From Spongiactinospora rosea (GTDB taxonomy: Bacteria; Actinomycetota; Actinomycetes; Streptosporangiales; Streptosporangiaceae), in NCBI RefSeq assembly GCF_003315795.1, contig NZ_QMEY01000029.1, positions 44,657-108,656 on the forward strand: a stretch of 64,000 nt of DNA. Direction: 5' to 3'. A program made the translations under genes and the position numbers. Positions 9,204 to 17,150 of the stretch are shown piece after piece (position 1 is the first letter of the stretch; each line of letters begins with the position of its first letter). The notes beneath the pieces are model-generated. The model saw only the letters and a program-made list of their open reading frames with translations, did no database searches and was not told the DNA's origin.

Positions 9204-9959
9204 TCAGTGGGTGAGGATCTTCGACAGGAAGTCCCTGGCCCGGTCGGTCCTGGCGTTGGTGAAGAACTCGTCGGGGGTGTTCTGTTCGACGATCTGGCCG
9301 TCGGCCATGAACACGACCCGGTTGGCGGCCCGGCGGGCGAATCCCATCTCGTGGGTGACCACGACCATGGTCATGCCGTCCCTGGCCAGGCCGATCATGA
9401 CGTCGAGCACCTCCTGGACCATCTCCGGGTCCAGTGCCGAGGTGGGCTCGTCGAACAGGATCATCTTCGGGTCCATCGCCAGCGCGCGGGCGATGGCCAC
9501 CCGCTGCTGCTGCCCGCCGGAGAGCTGCGCCGGGTACTTGTGCGCCTGACTGGCGATGCCCACCCGGTCGAGTAGCTCCATCGCGCGCATGGCCGCCTCC
9601 TTGCGCGGCTTCCTGCGAACCTTCACCGGCCCCAGTGTGACGTTGTCCAGAATCGTCTTGTGGGCGAAGAGGTTGAAGGATTGGAACACCATGCCGACCT
9701 CGGAGCGCAGCCGGGCCAGCGCCCTGCCCTCCTCGGGCAACGGTATGCCGTCGAAGATGATCTGGCCTTCGTCGATCGTCTCCAGGCGGTTGATCGTCCG
9801 GCACAGTGTCGACTTGCCCCCGCCGGAGGGCCCGATGACGACCATTACCTCGCCACGGTCCACGGTGAGGTCGATGTTCTTCAGCACATGTAGCGCGCCG
9901 AAGTGTTTGTTGACCCCGACCAGGCTGACGAGTGGAGTCGCGTCCCCGTTCTCCGTCAT
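9204..9959 (-). CDS. gluA: Glutamate-type ABC transporter ATPase (GluA-like)
   Basis: This is the energy-coupling subunit of the amino-acid importer. It has Walker A GPSGGGKST, Q-loop VFQSFNLF, signature LSGGQQQRVAIARAL, Walker B MILFDEP and H-loop VVTHE in the expected spacing, characteristic of polar-amino-acid ABC ATPases. ATG 9959 gives 251 residues and begins MTENGD. A GTG at 9989 in the same frame would add ten residues; neither start has a strong ribosome binding site. It is the promoter-proximal gene and diverges from miaB, so the operon promoter should lie in 9960-10130. Confidence 0.92.
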   Translation of the reverse strand: MTENGDATPLVSLVGVNKHFGALHVLKNIDLTVDRGEVMVVIGPSGGGKSTLCRTINRLETIDEGQIIFDGIPLPEEGRALARLRSEVGMVFQSFNLFAHKTILDNVTLGPVKVRRKPRKEAAMRAMELLDRVGIASQAHKYPAQLSGGQQQRVAIARALAMDPKMILFDEPTSALDPEMVQEVLDVMIGLARDGMTMVVVTHEMGFARRAANRVVFMADGQIVEQNTPDEFFTNARTDRARDFLSKILTH

Positions 9960-10132
9960 GGTGGTCAACGTTATGCAGGTGAAGGGCACCCGTCACTAAC
10001 CGCCGGGTACCGATCCGATCACGGCGGGTTGACGAACGCGCTGTTGGTGCCCCAGGTCACAGGGGCAGGGGCCCGTCCTGTACGTGAGTGATGCCCGCTC
10101 GCGTCCGGATGACGCTTAGTCTTGTCAGCGAG

Positions 10133-11635
10133 ATGAATGTCACCGAGGAGAGCGCCCGCGCCGGCGATGGCCGCACCTACGAGGTCCGGACCTACGGGTG
10201 CCAGATGAATGTACACGACTCCGAGCGGCTCGCCGGGCTGCTGGAGGACGCGGGCTACGTGCGGGCGGACGACGGCGAGGCCGCCGACGTGGTCGTGTTC
10301 AACACCTGCGCGGTGCGCGAGAACGCCGACAACCGCCTCTACGGCAACCTCGGGCACCTGCGCCCGGCCAAGACCCGCAACCCGCGCATGCAGATCGCGG
10401 TCGGCGGCTGCCTGGCCCAGAAGGACCAGGGGGAGATCGTCCGCAAGGCGCCGTGGGTGGACGTGGTGTTCGGCACCCACAACATCGGCTCGCTGCCCGT
10501 CCTGCTCGAACGCGCCAGGATCGCGCGCGAGGCGCAGGTCGAGATCAAGGAGTCGCTGGAGGTCTTCCCCAGCACCCTGCCGACCAAGCGCGAGTCCGCG
10601 TACGCCGCGTGGGTGGCGATCTCGGTCGGCTGCAACAACACCTGCACGTTCTGCATCGTGCCGTCGCTGCGCGGCAAGGAGAAGGACCGCCGCCCCGGCG
10701 ACGTACTCGGCGAGGTCCGCACGCTCGTCGAGCAGGGCGTGCTGGAGGTGACGCTGCTCGGCCAGAACGTCAACACCTACGGCGTCGAGTTCGGCGACCG
10801 GCTGGCGTTCGGCAAGCTGCTGCGCGCCTGCGGCGAGATCGACGGCCTGGAACGCGTGCGGTTCACCTCGCCGCACCCCGCCGCCTTCACCGACGACGTG
10901 ATCGCCGCCATGGCCGAGACGCCCAACGTGATGCACCAGTTGCACATGCCGCTGCAGTCCGGCTCCGACACCGTGCTGCGGGCGATGCGCCGCTCCTACC
11001 GCGCCGAGCGCTACCTCGGGATCATCGAGAGGGTCCGCGCGGCCATGCCGGACGCGGCCATCTCCACCGACATCATCGTCGGCTTCCCCGGCGAGACCGA
11101 GGCCGACTTCCAGCAGACCCTCGACGTGGTCCGCGCCTCGCGCTTCGCGCACGCCTACACCTTCCAGTACTCCATCCGCCCCGGCACCCCCGCGGCCACC
11201 ATGGACGGGCAGGTGCCGAAGGAGGTCGTGCAGGAGCGCTACGAGCGGCTGGTGGCGCTGCAGGAGGAGATCTCCTGGGAGGAGAACCGCGGGCAGGTCG
11301 GCAAGGTGATCGAGGTCCTGGTGGCCGAGGGCGAGGGGCGCAAGGACGACGCGACCCGCCGCCTGTCCGGCCGCGCCCCCGACAACCGGCTCGTCCACTT
11401 CGCGCCGGGTGCGGAGCAGCCCCGGCCGGGTGACATGGTCCGCGTCGAGATCACCTACGCGGCCCCGCACCACCTGGTGGCCGACGGCGTGCCGCTGTCG
11501 CTGCGCCGCACCCGCGCGGGCGATGCGTGGGCCGCGCGCCAGGCCGCTCCGGCGCCCGCTCCAGGCGTCATGCTGGGCATGCCGTCCATCGGCCGTCCCG
11601 CCGCCACCGCCGTCCAGGCCACCGGCTGTTCCTGA
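10133..11635 (+). CDS. miaB: tRNA-2-methylthio-N6-isopentenyladenosine-37 methylthiotransferase
   Basis: MiaB adds a methylthio group to i6A37 of tRNAs decoding UNN codons. All parts are present in 500 residues: the N-terminal cluster Cys residues in YGCQMN (about 22), NTCAVRENADNRLYGNLG (about 58) and GGCLAQ (about 92); the radical-SAM motif CNNTCTFC (about 167-174); and a C-terminal TRAM domain with GRAPDNRLVHF. A non-conserved 45-residue Ala/Pro-rich tail follows. ATG 10133 leaves the usual dozen residues before RTYEVRTYGCQ; a GTG at 10088 is an alternative. Its partner gene miaA lies 5.5 kb downstream on the same strand. Confidence 0.95.
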   Translation: MNVTEESARAGDGRTYEVRTYGCQMNVHDSERLAGLLEDAGYVRADDGEAADVVVFNTCAVRENADNRLYGNLGHLRPAKTRNPRMQIAVGGCLAQKDQGEIVRKAPWVDVVFGTHNIGSLPVLLERARIAREAQVEIKESLEVFPSTLPTKRESAYAAWVAISVGCNNTCTFCIVPSLRGKEKDRRPGDVLGEVRTLVEQGVLEVTLLGQNVNTYGVEFGDRLAFGKLLRACGEIDGLERVRFTSPHPAAFTDDVIAAMAETPNVMHQLHMPLQSGSDTVLRAMRRSYRAERYLGIIERVRAAMPDAAISTDIIVGFPGETEADFQQTLDVVRASRFAHAYTFQYSIRPGTPAATMDGQVPKEVVQERYERLVALQEEISWEENRGQVGKVIEVLVAEGEGRKDDATRRLSGRAPDNRLVHFAPGAEQPRPGDMVRVEITYAAPHHLVADGVPLSLRRTRAGDAWAARQAAPAPAPGVMLGMPSIGRPAATAVQATGCS

Positions 11636-11655
11636 GCCGCCGGGCCCGCCGGCTC
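11634..11655. terminator. Possible bidirectional hairpin between miaB and a convergent gene
   Basis: GAGCCG (11634-11639) and CGGCTC (11650-11655) pair around a GC-rich centre that can itself fold. The hairpin spans the miaB stop and the end of the minus-strand gene, so it could terminate both. There is no U-tract. Confidence 0.35.
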
Positions 11656-12280
11656 AGTGCCTGCGGAGCCGGTCGAGGAACCGGTCGCAGTACGGCCGGC
11701 GGAAGTCGTCGAAGGTCGCGCACGGGTTGGCGCCGCGCCAGGTGACCGAGGGGCGCGGCGCGGGCTGTGGCTGTGGCAGGGGCTGCGGTCGTGGTTCGGG
11801 CTCCGGAGCCTGTTGACGGCGGGGAGCCCTGCGCTCGGGCGGGCGTACCGGGGCGTGGCGCGCTCCGCCGTTCCGGCGCGTCTTGGCGGTGGGCGGGCGG
11901 GGCGCCTGGCGCCCCGCGGTCGGAGGGTGCCCGCCCGGACGCGTCGCATCCACCCGATCCCCGCTCGGTACCGGGACCGCCGCCTCGCGTCGCGGCGTCG
12001 AGGGGGCGGGCGTCGGTGTGCCGCTCCCCGGCACCCATCCGGAGAACTCACCGGACGGCCGCGGCTCCGGCCGCCCCGCCGTGCCCACCGGCCGTCCCGG
12101 CCGCGGGCGCGGGGTGCCGTCACTCGTCGTCGACTGCTCCGGTGGCCCGGAATTCGCGTTCTGGCCAGCCGAAAAGGCCAGGAAGACCCCGGTTCCCGCG
12201 GTACCGAGGACGGCGACCGCGCCCGCCGCCGCCACCCAGGAACGCCGCTGACCCGCGAAAAGTCGTGAGATGAGGGACAA
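11654..12280 (-). CDS. Uncharacterised membrane-anchored Pro/Arg-rich protein
   Basis: No family is recognised. The product has a basic N terminus (RLFAGQRRSW), one hydrophobic segment (about 17-38, VAAAGAVAVLGTAGTGVFLAF), then a long disordered part dominated by Pro, Arg, Gly and Thr, including alternating PEPEPRPQPLPQPQPAP. It ends in a short folded-looking tail with two cysteines (NPCATFDDFRRPYCDRFLDRL) that could form a disulfide outside the cell. TTG 12280 is chosen because AAAGGA lies 8 bases before it on the minus strand. A GTG at 12343 would add 21 residues. It diverges from the next gene, which has a similar anchor-plus-disordered-tail design. Confidence 0.6.
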   Translation of the reverse strand: MSLISRLFAGQRRSWVAAAGAVAVLGTAGTGVFLAFSAGQNANSGPPEQSTTSDGTPRPRPGRPVGTAGRPEPRPSGEFSGWVPGSGTPTPAPSTPRREAAVPVPSGDRVDATRPGGHPPTAGRQAPRPPTAKTRRNGGARHAPVRPPERRAPRRQQAPEPEPRPQPLPQPQPAPRPSVTWRGANPCATFDDFRRPYCDRFLDRLRRH

Positions 12281-12396
12281 GGTGTGATTCCTTTGTGATC
12301 CTTGTGCGCCGATTTCGTTACTGGGGTTAGTGTGGTCCAGCACCCTCGGGAACCGTGCTGGTTTCCACCGATACGACCGCAGGGAGTTGTCGACTC

Positions 12397-12924
12397 ATGC
12401 AGCGGCACGTCCGATCATCGACGGGCCATACCGATCCGACCGAGCACGACGAGACCAAGAACACAGGGTCCAGGAGGAAGAGAGGGAGCAGGCGCGGCCA
12501 GGCCATAGCCGCGGGTGCTCTCGTCGCCGTCCTCGCCGCGGGGGGCGTCGCCTTCGCGGTGCTCAACGACACCGGCGGTGCCGCGCCCAGCGGCACCGCC
12601 ACGACAGGGCAGCCCGCGGACCGCGCGGAAGCCCCCGCGGCACCCGCGGAACAGTCCGAGCCCGCCGAGCCCGCCGAGCCCGGCGGCGAGGGAGAGGGCA
12701 CGGCGGAGGACACACCCTCCGTGGAGGCCCACTCCGTCCCCGACGCCGACCCCGGCGACGCGGGCGAGCCCGGCAACGCCGGCCGCGAGCCGGAGAAGGA
12801 CCCGGAAGAGAAGAAGGACTCCACGCCGACCTCGCCGAAGAACGACGGCGGGCAGGCGGAGGAGGTCGACGACTGGCCGAGCGACGGTCCTCCCGGCCTG
12901 GTCCCCGGCCGAGGCCCGCAGTAA
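12397..12924 (+). CDS. Uncharacterised membrane-anchored acidic low-complexity protein
   Basis: This 175-residue product has a charged cytoplasmic N terminus with the basic patch SRRKRGSRRG, one membrane helix (about 36-55, AIAAGALVAVLAAGGVAFAV), then an extracytoplasmic tail rich in Glu, Pro, Ala and Asp (repeats of AEPAEP). No enzymatic motif or known domain is visible. ATG 12397 has AGGGAG ten bases upstream; an in-frame GTG at 12355 has none. The divergent neighbour has a basic tail and this one an acidic tail, so the two could interact; that is speculation. Confidence 0.6.
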   Translation: MQRHVRSSTGHTDPTEHDETKNTGSRRKRGSRRGQAIAAGALVAVLAAGGVAFAVLNDTGGAAPSGTATTGQPADRAEAPAAPAEQSEPAEPAEPGGEGEGTAEDTPSVEAHSVPDADPGDAGEPGNAGREPEKDPEEKKDSTPTSPKNDGGQAEEVDDWPSDGPPGLVPGRGPQ

Positions 12925-12937
12925 GGGGCTGAGCGCG

Positions 12938-12972
12938 CCCGTCGTACCGCTTTCCCGAGCCGGTACGGCGGG
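12938..12972 (+). terminator. Hairpin terminator
   Basis: CCCGTCGTACCG (12938-12949) pairs with CGGTACGGCGGG (12961-12972) with one mismatch and an 11-base loop, 14 bases beyond the stop of the preceding gene. The stem is strong and has no U-tract. Confidence 0.55.
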
Positions 12973-13057
12973 CCGTGCCCTGTAGCCTGGTCCCACAGTG
13001 CGCCGTGCGGGGCGCGCCGACATGCCCCCCGCTGATGCCCGGAAGGCCCGCTGCGAA

Positions 13058-13063
13058 TAGGGT
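13058..13063 (+). promoter_or_regulatory. Probable -10 box of a leaderless lpdA transcript
   Basis: TAGGGT ends 7 bases before the lpdA ATG, the spacing expected if transcription begins at the start codon. There is no ribosome binding site before the ATG, which fits a leaderless message. No convincing -35 box is seen. Confidence 0.4.
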
Positions 13064-13070
13064 CCGGCAC

Positions 13071-14471
13071 ATGAGCACTCACTACGACGTGGTAGTCCTG
13101 GGCGCGGGGCCCGGCGGATACACCGCCGCGGTGCGAGCCGCGCAGCTCGGCCTGCAGGTGGCGGTCGTCGAGGAGCGATACTGGGGCGGTATCTGCCTCA
13201 ACGTCGGTTGTATCCCCTCCAAGGCCCTGTTGCGCAACGCCGAGCTCGCGCACATCTTCACCCATGAGGCGAAGACGTTCGGCATGCGCGTCGACGGCAC
13301 CGTGTCCTTCGACTACGGCGAGGCGTTCAAGCGCAGCCGCAAGGTCGCCGACGGCCGGGTCAAGGGCGTCCACTACCTGATGAAGAAGAACGCCATCACC
13401 GAGTACGACGGGCGGGGCACGTTCACGGACGCGCACACCCTCCAGGTCGCCCGCAACGGCGGCGGCAGCGAGACGGTGACCTTCGACAACTGCATCATCG
13501 CCGCGGGCACCACCACCAAGCTGCTGCCCGGCACGTCGCTGAGCGAGCGGGTGGTGACCTTCGAGGAGCAGATCCTCGCCGACCGGCTGCCCGGAAGCGT
13601 CATCATCGCCGGGGCGGGCGCGATCGGCGTGGAGTTCGCGTACGTGCTCAACTCCTACGGCGTCAAGGTGACGATCGTGGAGTTCCTGGACCGCATCGTC
13701 CCGCTGGAGGACGCCGAGGTGTCCGCCGAACTCGCCAAGCGCTACCGGCGGCTCGGCATCGAGGTGCTGACCTCCACCAAGGTCGAGTCCATCGACGACT
13801 CCGGCGACCGGGTCCAGGTCACCGTCTCGCGCAACGGCGAGCAGCAGAAGCTCGCGGCCGACAAGGTGCTGCAGGCGATCGGGTTCCAGCCCAGGGTCGA
13901 GGGCTACGGGCTGGAGAACACGGGCGTGGCGCTGACCGAGCGCGGCGCGATCGCGGTGGACGGGCGCGGCCGTACGAACGTGCCGCACATCTTCGCGATC
14001 GGCGACGTCACCGCCAAGCTGATGCTGGCGCACGCGGCCGAGGCGATGGGCATCGTGGCGGCCGAGACGATCGGCGGCGCGGAGACGATGGAGATCGACT
14101 TCGTCATGGTGCCGCGCGCGACGTACTGCCAGCCGCAGGTCGCCAGCTTCGGCTGGACCGAGGCGCAGGCGCGGGAGCAGGGCTTCGATGTCAAGGTGGT
14201 GAAGTTCCCCTTCACCGCCAACGGCAAGGCACACGGCCTCGGCGACCCCAACGGCTTCGTCAAGGTGATCAGCGACGCCAAGTACGGCGAGATCCTGGGC
14301 GCCCACCTCATCGGCCCCGAGGTCACCGAACTCCTCCCGGAGCTGACCCTGGCCCAGCAGTGGGACCTGACGGTCCACGAGGTCGGCCGGAACATCCACG
14401 CCCACCCCACCCTGGGCGAGGCCGTCAAGGAGGCCGTCCACGGCCTGGCCGGCCACATGATCAACATGTGA
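13071..14471 (+). CDS. lpdA: Dihydrolipoyl dehydrogenase (E3)
   Basis: This flavoprotein reoxidises dihydrolipoamide of 2-oxoacid dehydrogenase complexes with NAD+. In 466 residues it shows the FAD-binding GAGPGGYTAAVRAAQLG, the redox disulfide CLNVGC (about 42-47), the NAD-binding GAGAIGVEFAY, the second FAD motif TNVPHIFAIGDV, and the C-terminal HAHPTLGE with the catalytic His-Glu pair (about 442-447). ATG 13071 matches the usual N terminus (YDVVVLGAG). No E1 or E2 gene is adjacent, so it is probably a stand-alone E3 shared between complexes. Related disulfide reductases such as mycothione reductase differ at the C terminus. Confidence 0.93.
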   Translation: MSTHYDVVVLGAGPGGYTAAVRAAQLGLQVAVVEERYWGGICLNVGCIPSKALLRNAELAHIFTHEAKTFGMRVDGTVSFDYGEAFKRSRKVADGRVKGVHYLMKKNAITEYDGRGTFTDAHTLQVARNGGGSETVTFDNCIIAAGTTTKLLPGTSLSERVVTFEEQILADRLPGSVIIAGAGAIGVEFAYVLNSYGVKVTIVEFLDRIVPLEDAEVSAELAKRYRRLGIEVLTSTKVESIDDSGDRVQVTVSRNGEQQKLAADKVLQAIGFQPRVEGYGLENTGVALTERGAIAVDGRGRTNVPHIFAIGDVTAKLMLAHAAEAMGIVAAETIGGAETMEIDFVMVPRATYCQPQVASFGWTEAQAREQGFDVKVVKFPFTANGKAHGLGDPNGFVKVISDAKYGEILGAHLIGPEVTELLPELTLAQQWDLTVHEVGRNIHAHPTLGEAVKEAVHGLAGHMINM

Positions 14472-14575
14472 CCCCACCCAGGGCCCGCACGACCGTGAGC
14501 GGGGGTGACCACCGGCGCCCACCGGCCTTGGTGCCCCCACCCTCACGTTGGGTAGGGGCGGAGGTTCTCGGAAAG

Positions 14576-14581
14576 TACACT
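14576..14581 (+). promoter_or_regulatory. Probable -10 box of the PIN toxin-antitoxin module
   Basis: TACACT ends 6 bases before the antitoxin ATG, again suggesting a leaderless message. The upstream TTGGGT (14548-14553) is 22 bases away, too far for a standard -35. Confidence 0.35.
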
Positions 14582-14587
14582 TGGGGC

Positions 14588-14836
14588 ATGGACGCCGCAC
14601 GCAAGTACGAAGACGAGCACGCGCTCCTCGACCGACTGCACCCGCACCAGGTCCATGAGGTGCGGGCCGTGATGTTGCGGCTGGTGGCGGCCAACGAGGG
14701 CGCGGCCGAGCCGGAGGCCACCCCGCCGGTCAAGCGGCGGCATCTGTCCTTCGCGGGCCTGTTCAGCTCCGGCGAGGGCGATCTCGCCGAACGCCATGAA
14801 GAGATCTTGCGGGACCGGCTGAATCACCCTGTGTGA
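14588..14836 (+). CDS. Putative antitoxin partner of the PIN-domain protein
   Basis: An 82-residue, strongly charged protein with no recognised DNA-binding fold. Residues 1-36 (EDEHALLDRLHPHQVHEVRA and following) look helical. The middle is basic (VKRRHLS) and the end acidic to basic (DLAERHEEILRDRL), a layout common to small antitoxins that wrap a toxin. Its stop overlaps the PIN gene GTG by four bases (14833-14836), the arrangement expected of a co-translated antitoxin. The call is positional; a role unrelated to toxin control is possible. Confidence 0.55.
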   Translation: MDAARKYEDEHALLDRLHPHQVHEVRAVMLRLVAANEGAAEPEATPPVKRRHLSFAGLFSSGEGDLAERHEEILRDRLNHPV

Positions 14837-15246
14837 CGATCATTGTCGATACCGGCCCGCTGGTGGCCGCACTCGACGCCGACGACAAGCACCATCGGCG
14901 TTGCACCGAGTTCCTTGAGACGGTTCCCGGCCCCCTGCTGGTGCCGGTGGCCGTCGTAGTCGAAGTGTGCCAACTGGTCGAGAAGTACCGCGGCTCCCGC
15001 GCCGAGGCGGCCTTTCTGACCTCGCTGTCCAACGGCGACCCGCGCCTGGTGATGCCCTCCAAAGGAGACCTGGCCCGCGCCGCCGAACTGGTCGGCCGAT
15101 ACGAGGATCTTCCGTTGGGCGCGGTCGACGCCATGGTGATCGCCACCGCCGAACGGCTCGGTGTGGACGCGGTGGCGACGCTCGACCACCGGCATTTCAG
15201 CGTCGTGCGCCCCAGCCATGTACGGGCGTTCCGGTTACTTCCCTGA
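14833..15246 (+). CDS. PIN-domain ribonuclease, VapC-like toxin candidate
   Basis: This 137-residue protein has the complete PIN metal site: Asp in IVDTGPLVAALD (about 5), Glu in VVVEVCQL (about 42), Asp in LGAVDAMVIATAE (about 98) and Asp in ATLDHRHF (about 116). PIN toxins cleave RNA and are usually held by a cognate antitoxin, which here would be the overlapping upstream gene. GTG is the start codon. Its last codons overlap the end of the convergent RNase Z gene by 12 bases. Conserved PIN proteins with housekeeping RNA roles cannot be ruled out. Confidence 0.8.
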   Translation: MTIIVDTGPLVAALDADDKHHRRCTEFLETVPGPLLVPVAVVVEVCQLVEKYRGSRAEAAFLTSLSNGDPRLVMPSKGDLARAAELVGRYEDLPLGAVDAMVIATAERLGVDAVATLDHRHFSVVRPSHVRAFRLLP

Positions 15247-16158
15247 TCGCTTCGGGACGGGGATCGTGGCGAGGTCGTGGGCCAGGACGATCTCGCCGGA
15301 GAAGGACTTGGCGGCCTCGTCGAGGAAGCGGGGCTCGTCGCCGGGGTCGTAGCGTTCGGAGAAGTGGGTGAGCACCAGGCGGCGGACGTTGGACTCGGCG
15401 GCGATCCGGCCGGCCTGGGCGGCGGTCAGGTGACCGTACTCCTCGGCGAGGCGGGCCTCGGCGGACAGGTACGTCGACTCGATCACCAGCAGGTCGGCGC
15501 CCTCGGCGAGCCGGAAGGCGGCGTCGCAGAGCCGGGTGTCCATCACGAAGGCGGCGCTCTGGCCCGGGCGCGGGTCGCTGCATTCGGCGAGGGTGACGGT
15601 GGAGCCGTCCGGGGCGGTGACGGCACCCTCGCGCTGGAGGCGGCCGATGAGGGGGCCCGCCAGGCCGCGGGCGCGCAGGCGGTCGGGGAGCATGCGCCGG
15701 CCGTCGGGCTCGTCGAGCCGGTAGCCGTACGCCGGGACGGTGTGGGACAGCGGGAGCGCGGTCAGGGTGACCGGGCCCGCGGGGAGGGTGACCGAGGGGC
15801 CGGTGAGGGGGCGTTCGGCGATGACCGTGGTGTCCACGAACAGGGTCGCGTGCCGTAGCCGCCGCCAGTACTCCGCGCCGCTCGCCGGATAGGCGGCCGT
15901 CACCTGGTGGGCGACACCGTCGCGGGCGATCCGCTGGACGACGCCCGGCACGCCCAGGCAGTGGTCGCCGTGCAGGTGGGTGACGCAGATCCAGGTGACG
16001 TCGTGGGCGCTCAGCCCGGCGTGGGACATCTGCCGCTGGGTGCCCTCGCCGGGGTCGAACAGGAAGCCCTCGCCGTCCCAGCGCAGCAGGTAGCCGTTCT
16101 GGTTGCGCAGCCGGGTGGGCACCGCGCTGGACGTACCGAGGACGATCAGTTCGCGCAT
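15235..16158 (-). CDS. rnz: Ribonuclease Z (tRNA 3' processing)
   Basis: A metallo-beta-lactamase-fold endonuclease that trims tRNA 3' trailers. The 307 residues begin MRELIVLGTSSAVPTRLRNQ, the usual RNase Z opening with the G-T-S-S-A-V-P-T loop. The zinc motif is HLHGDH in CVTHLHGDHCLGVPG, and further ligands lie in LPLSHTVPAYGY, VMDTRLCD and VLTHFSERY. The start at 16158 is chosen by homology; the frame stays open upstream but without family resemblance. TAGCAT, 13 bases before the start on the minus strand, may be the -10 box. It diverges from the methyltransferase gene. Confidence 0.9.
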   Translation of the reverse strand: MRELIVLGTSSAVPTRLRNQNGYLLRWDGEGFLFDPGEGTQRQMSHAGLSAHDVTWICVTHLHGDHCLGVPGVVQRIARDGVAHQVTAAYPASGAEYWRRLRHATLFVDTTVIAERPLTGPSVTLPAGPVTLTALPLSHTVPAYGYRLDEPDGRRMLPDRLRARGLAGPLIGRLQREGAVTAPDGSTVTLAECSDPRPGQSAAFVMDTRLCDAAFRLAEGADLLVIESTYLSAEARLAEEYGHLTAAQAGRIAAESNVRRLVLTHFSERYDPGDEPRFLDEAAKSFSGEIVLAHDLATIPVPKRSGK

Positions 16159-16225
16159 GGACACGGACCCCATGCTAGGGACTGGTCGCCCTGCGCCGCC
16201 CGTGCCCGCCGGTGTCGCGGGCGCA

Positions 16226-16231
16226 TAGAAT
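16226..16231 (+). promoter_or_regulatory. Probable -10 box of the ogt gene
   Basis: TAGAAT lies 6 bases before GTG 16238. Two GTG codons overlap here (16235 and 16238); the spacing favours 16238 as both transcription and translation start. Confidence 0.4.
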
Positions 16232-16237
16232 CTTGTG

Positions 16238-16771
16238 GTGGAAAGCGTGGTATTCGGCGCGGTGCCGACGCCGCTCGGGCGGCTCGCCGTCGCCGTCACC
16301 GACGTCGGGCTGGCCGCCCTGGTCTGGGGCGACACACCCGAGCGGCGGGCGGACGCGGCGCGGCGGCTGGGGTTGCCGATGGCCGAGGGCGACCCCGACG
16401 GGCGTACGGCGGGCGTGCTCGCCGAGCTGACCCGCTACTTCGCGGGCGAGCTGCGGTCCTTCAGCGTCCCGGTGGACTGGCGGCTGCTCTCCCCGGTGCA
16501 ACGGCGGGTGCTCGGCACGCTGCACGGGCGCGTGCCGTACGGCAAGGCGGTGACCTACGGCGAGCTGGCCGAGATGAGCGGCGGCGGCGTGCCCGCGCGG
16601 GCGATCGGCTCGATCATGGGCGCCAACCCGATCCCGATCGTGGTGCCCTGCCACCGCGTGGTGGCGGGCGACGGGCTCGGCGGTTTCAGCGGCGGGACGG
16701 GCGTGGAGTCCAAGCGCTGGCTGCTCACCCTGGAGGGCTACCTGCAGCCGATGCTCGACTGGGAGATGTGA
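16238..16771 (+). CDS. ogt: Methylated-DNA--[protein]-cysteine S-methyltransferase
   Basis: A suicide repair protein that transfers alkyl groups from O6-alkylguanine to its own cysteine. The active site IVVPCHRVV lies near residue 133. The recognition-helix region RVPYGKAVTYGELAEM and the Asn/Gly-rich GANPIPIV precede it, with GLGGFSGG behind, all standard for Ogt. Length (177 residues) is typical. No AdaA-type regulator is fused or adjacent. GTG 16238 is chosen from its spacing to TAGAAT. Confidence 0.93.
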   Translation: MESVVFGAVPTPLGRLAVAVTDVGLAALVWGDTPERRADAARRLGLPMAEGDPDGRTAGVLAELTRYFAGELRSFSVPVDWRLLSPVQRRVLGTLHGRVPYGKAVTYGELAEMSGGGVPARAIGSIMGANPIPIVVPCHRVVAGDGLGGFSGGTGVESKRWLLTLEGYLQPMLDWEM

Positions 16772-16858
16772 GCCCGCACGGCGAGGGCGGGGCCGCACCC
16801 TCCCGGCGCGGCCCCGTCGTCAGCCCATGTCGCCCACGCGGGTGAGCGGGCCGGTGGG

Positions 16859-17077
16859 TCAGCCTTCCCGGCCGTCGTCGCCGCCCTGGGTCCGCTTGCG
16901 GGCCTCTTCGGCGGCGCGGTCGATCTGGTCGTCGTAGCGGCCGCCGGTCTTGTCCTTGGCCCACTCGGAGCCCTTGTCCACGATGTCGTCCGTCCGGCCT
17001 TCGGCCTGACGCGGGATGTCGTGGGTCTTGCCGCTGTGGCCGCCGAACATCTCCTTGATCTTGTCCATGATCGACAT
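16859..17077 (-). CDS. Small antitoxin-like protein (Rv0909/MT0933 type)
   Basis: A 72-residue hydrophilic protein whose core reads K-T-G-G-R-Y-D-D-Q-I-D, close to the TGGKY(S/T)DQID motif of the actinobacterial family named after Mycobacterium Rv0909 (MT0933-like antitoxin). Members are short, charged, mostly helical, and often have no toxin gene beside them. None is seen here: the neighbours are ogt and miaA. It starts at ATG 17077 and diverges from miaA with 73 bases between starts. Antitoxin function is a family label, not shown by the sequence. Confidence 0.7.
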   Translation of the reverse strand: MSIMDKIKEMFGGHSGKTHDIPRQAEGRTDDIVDKGSEWAKDKTGGRYDDQIDRAAEEARKRTQGGDDGREG

Positions 17078-17150
17078 GATGGATTCCCCCGAATCGATCT
17101 ATATTTCCCCTCACCCCATGCATACCCAGGCAGTTGACACACTTATCGGC

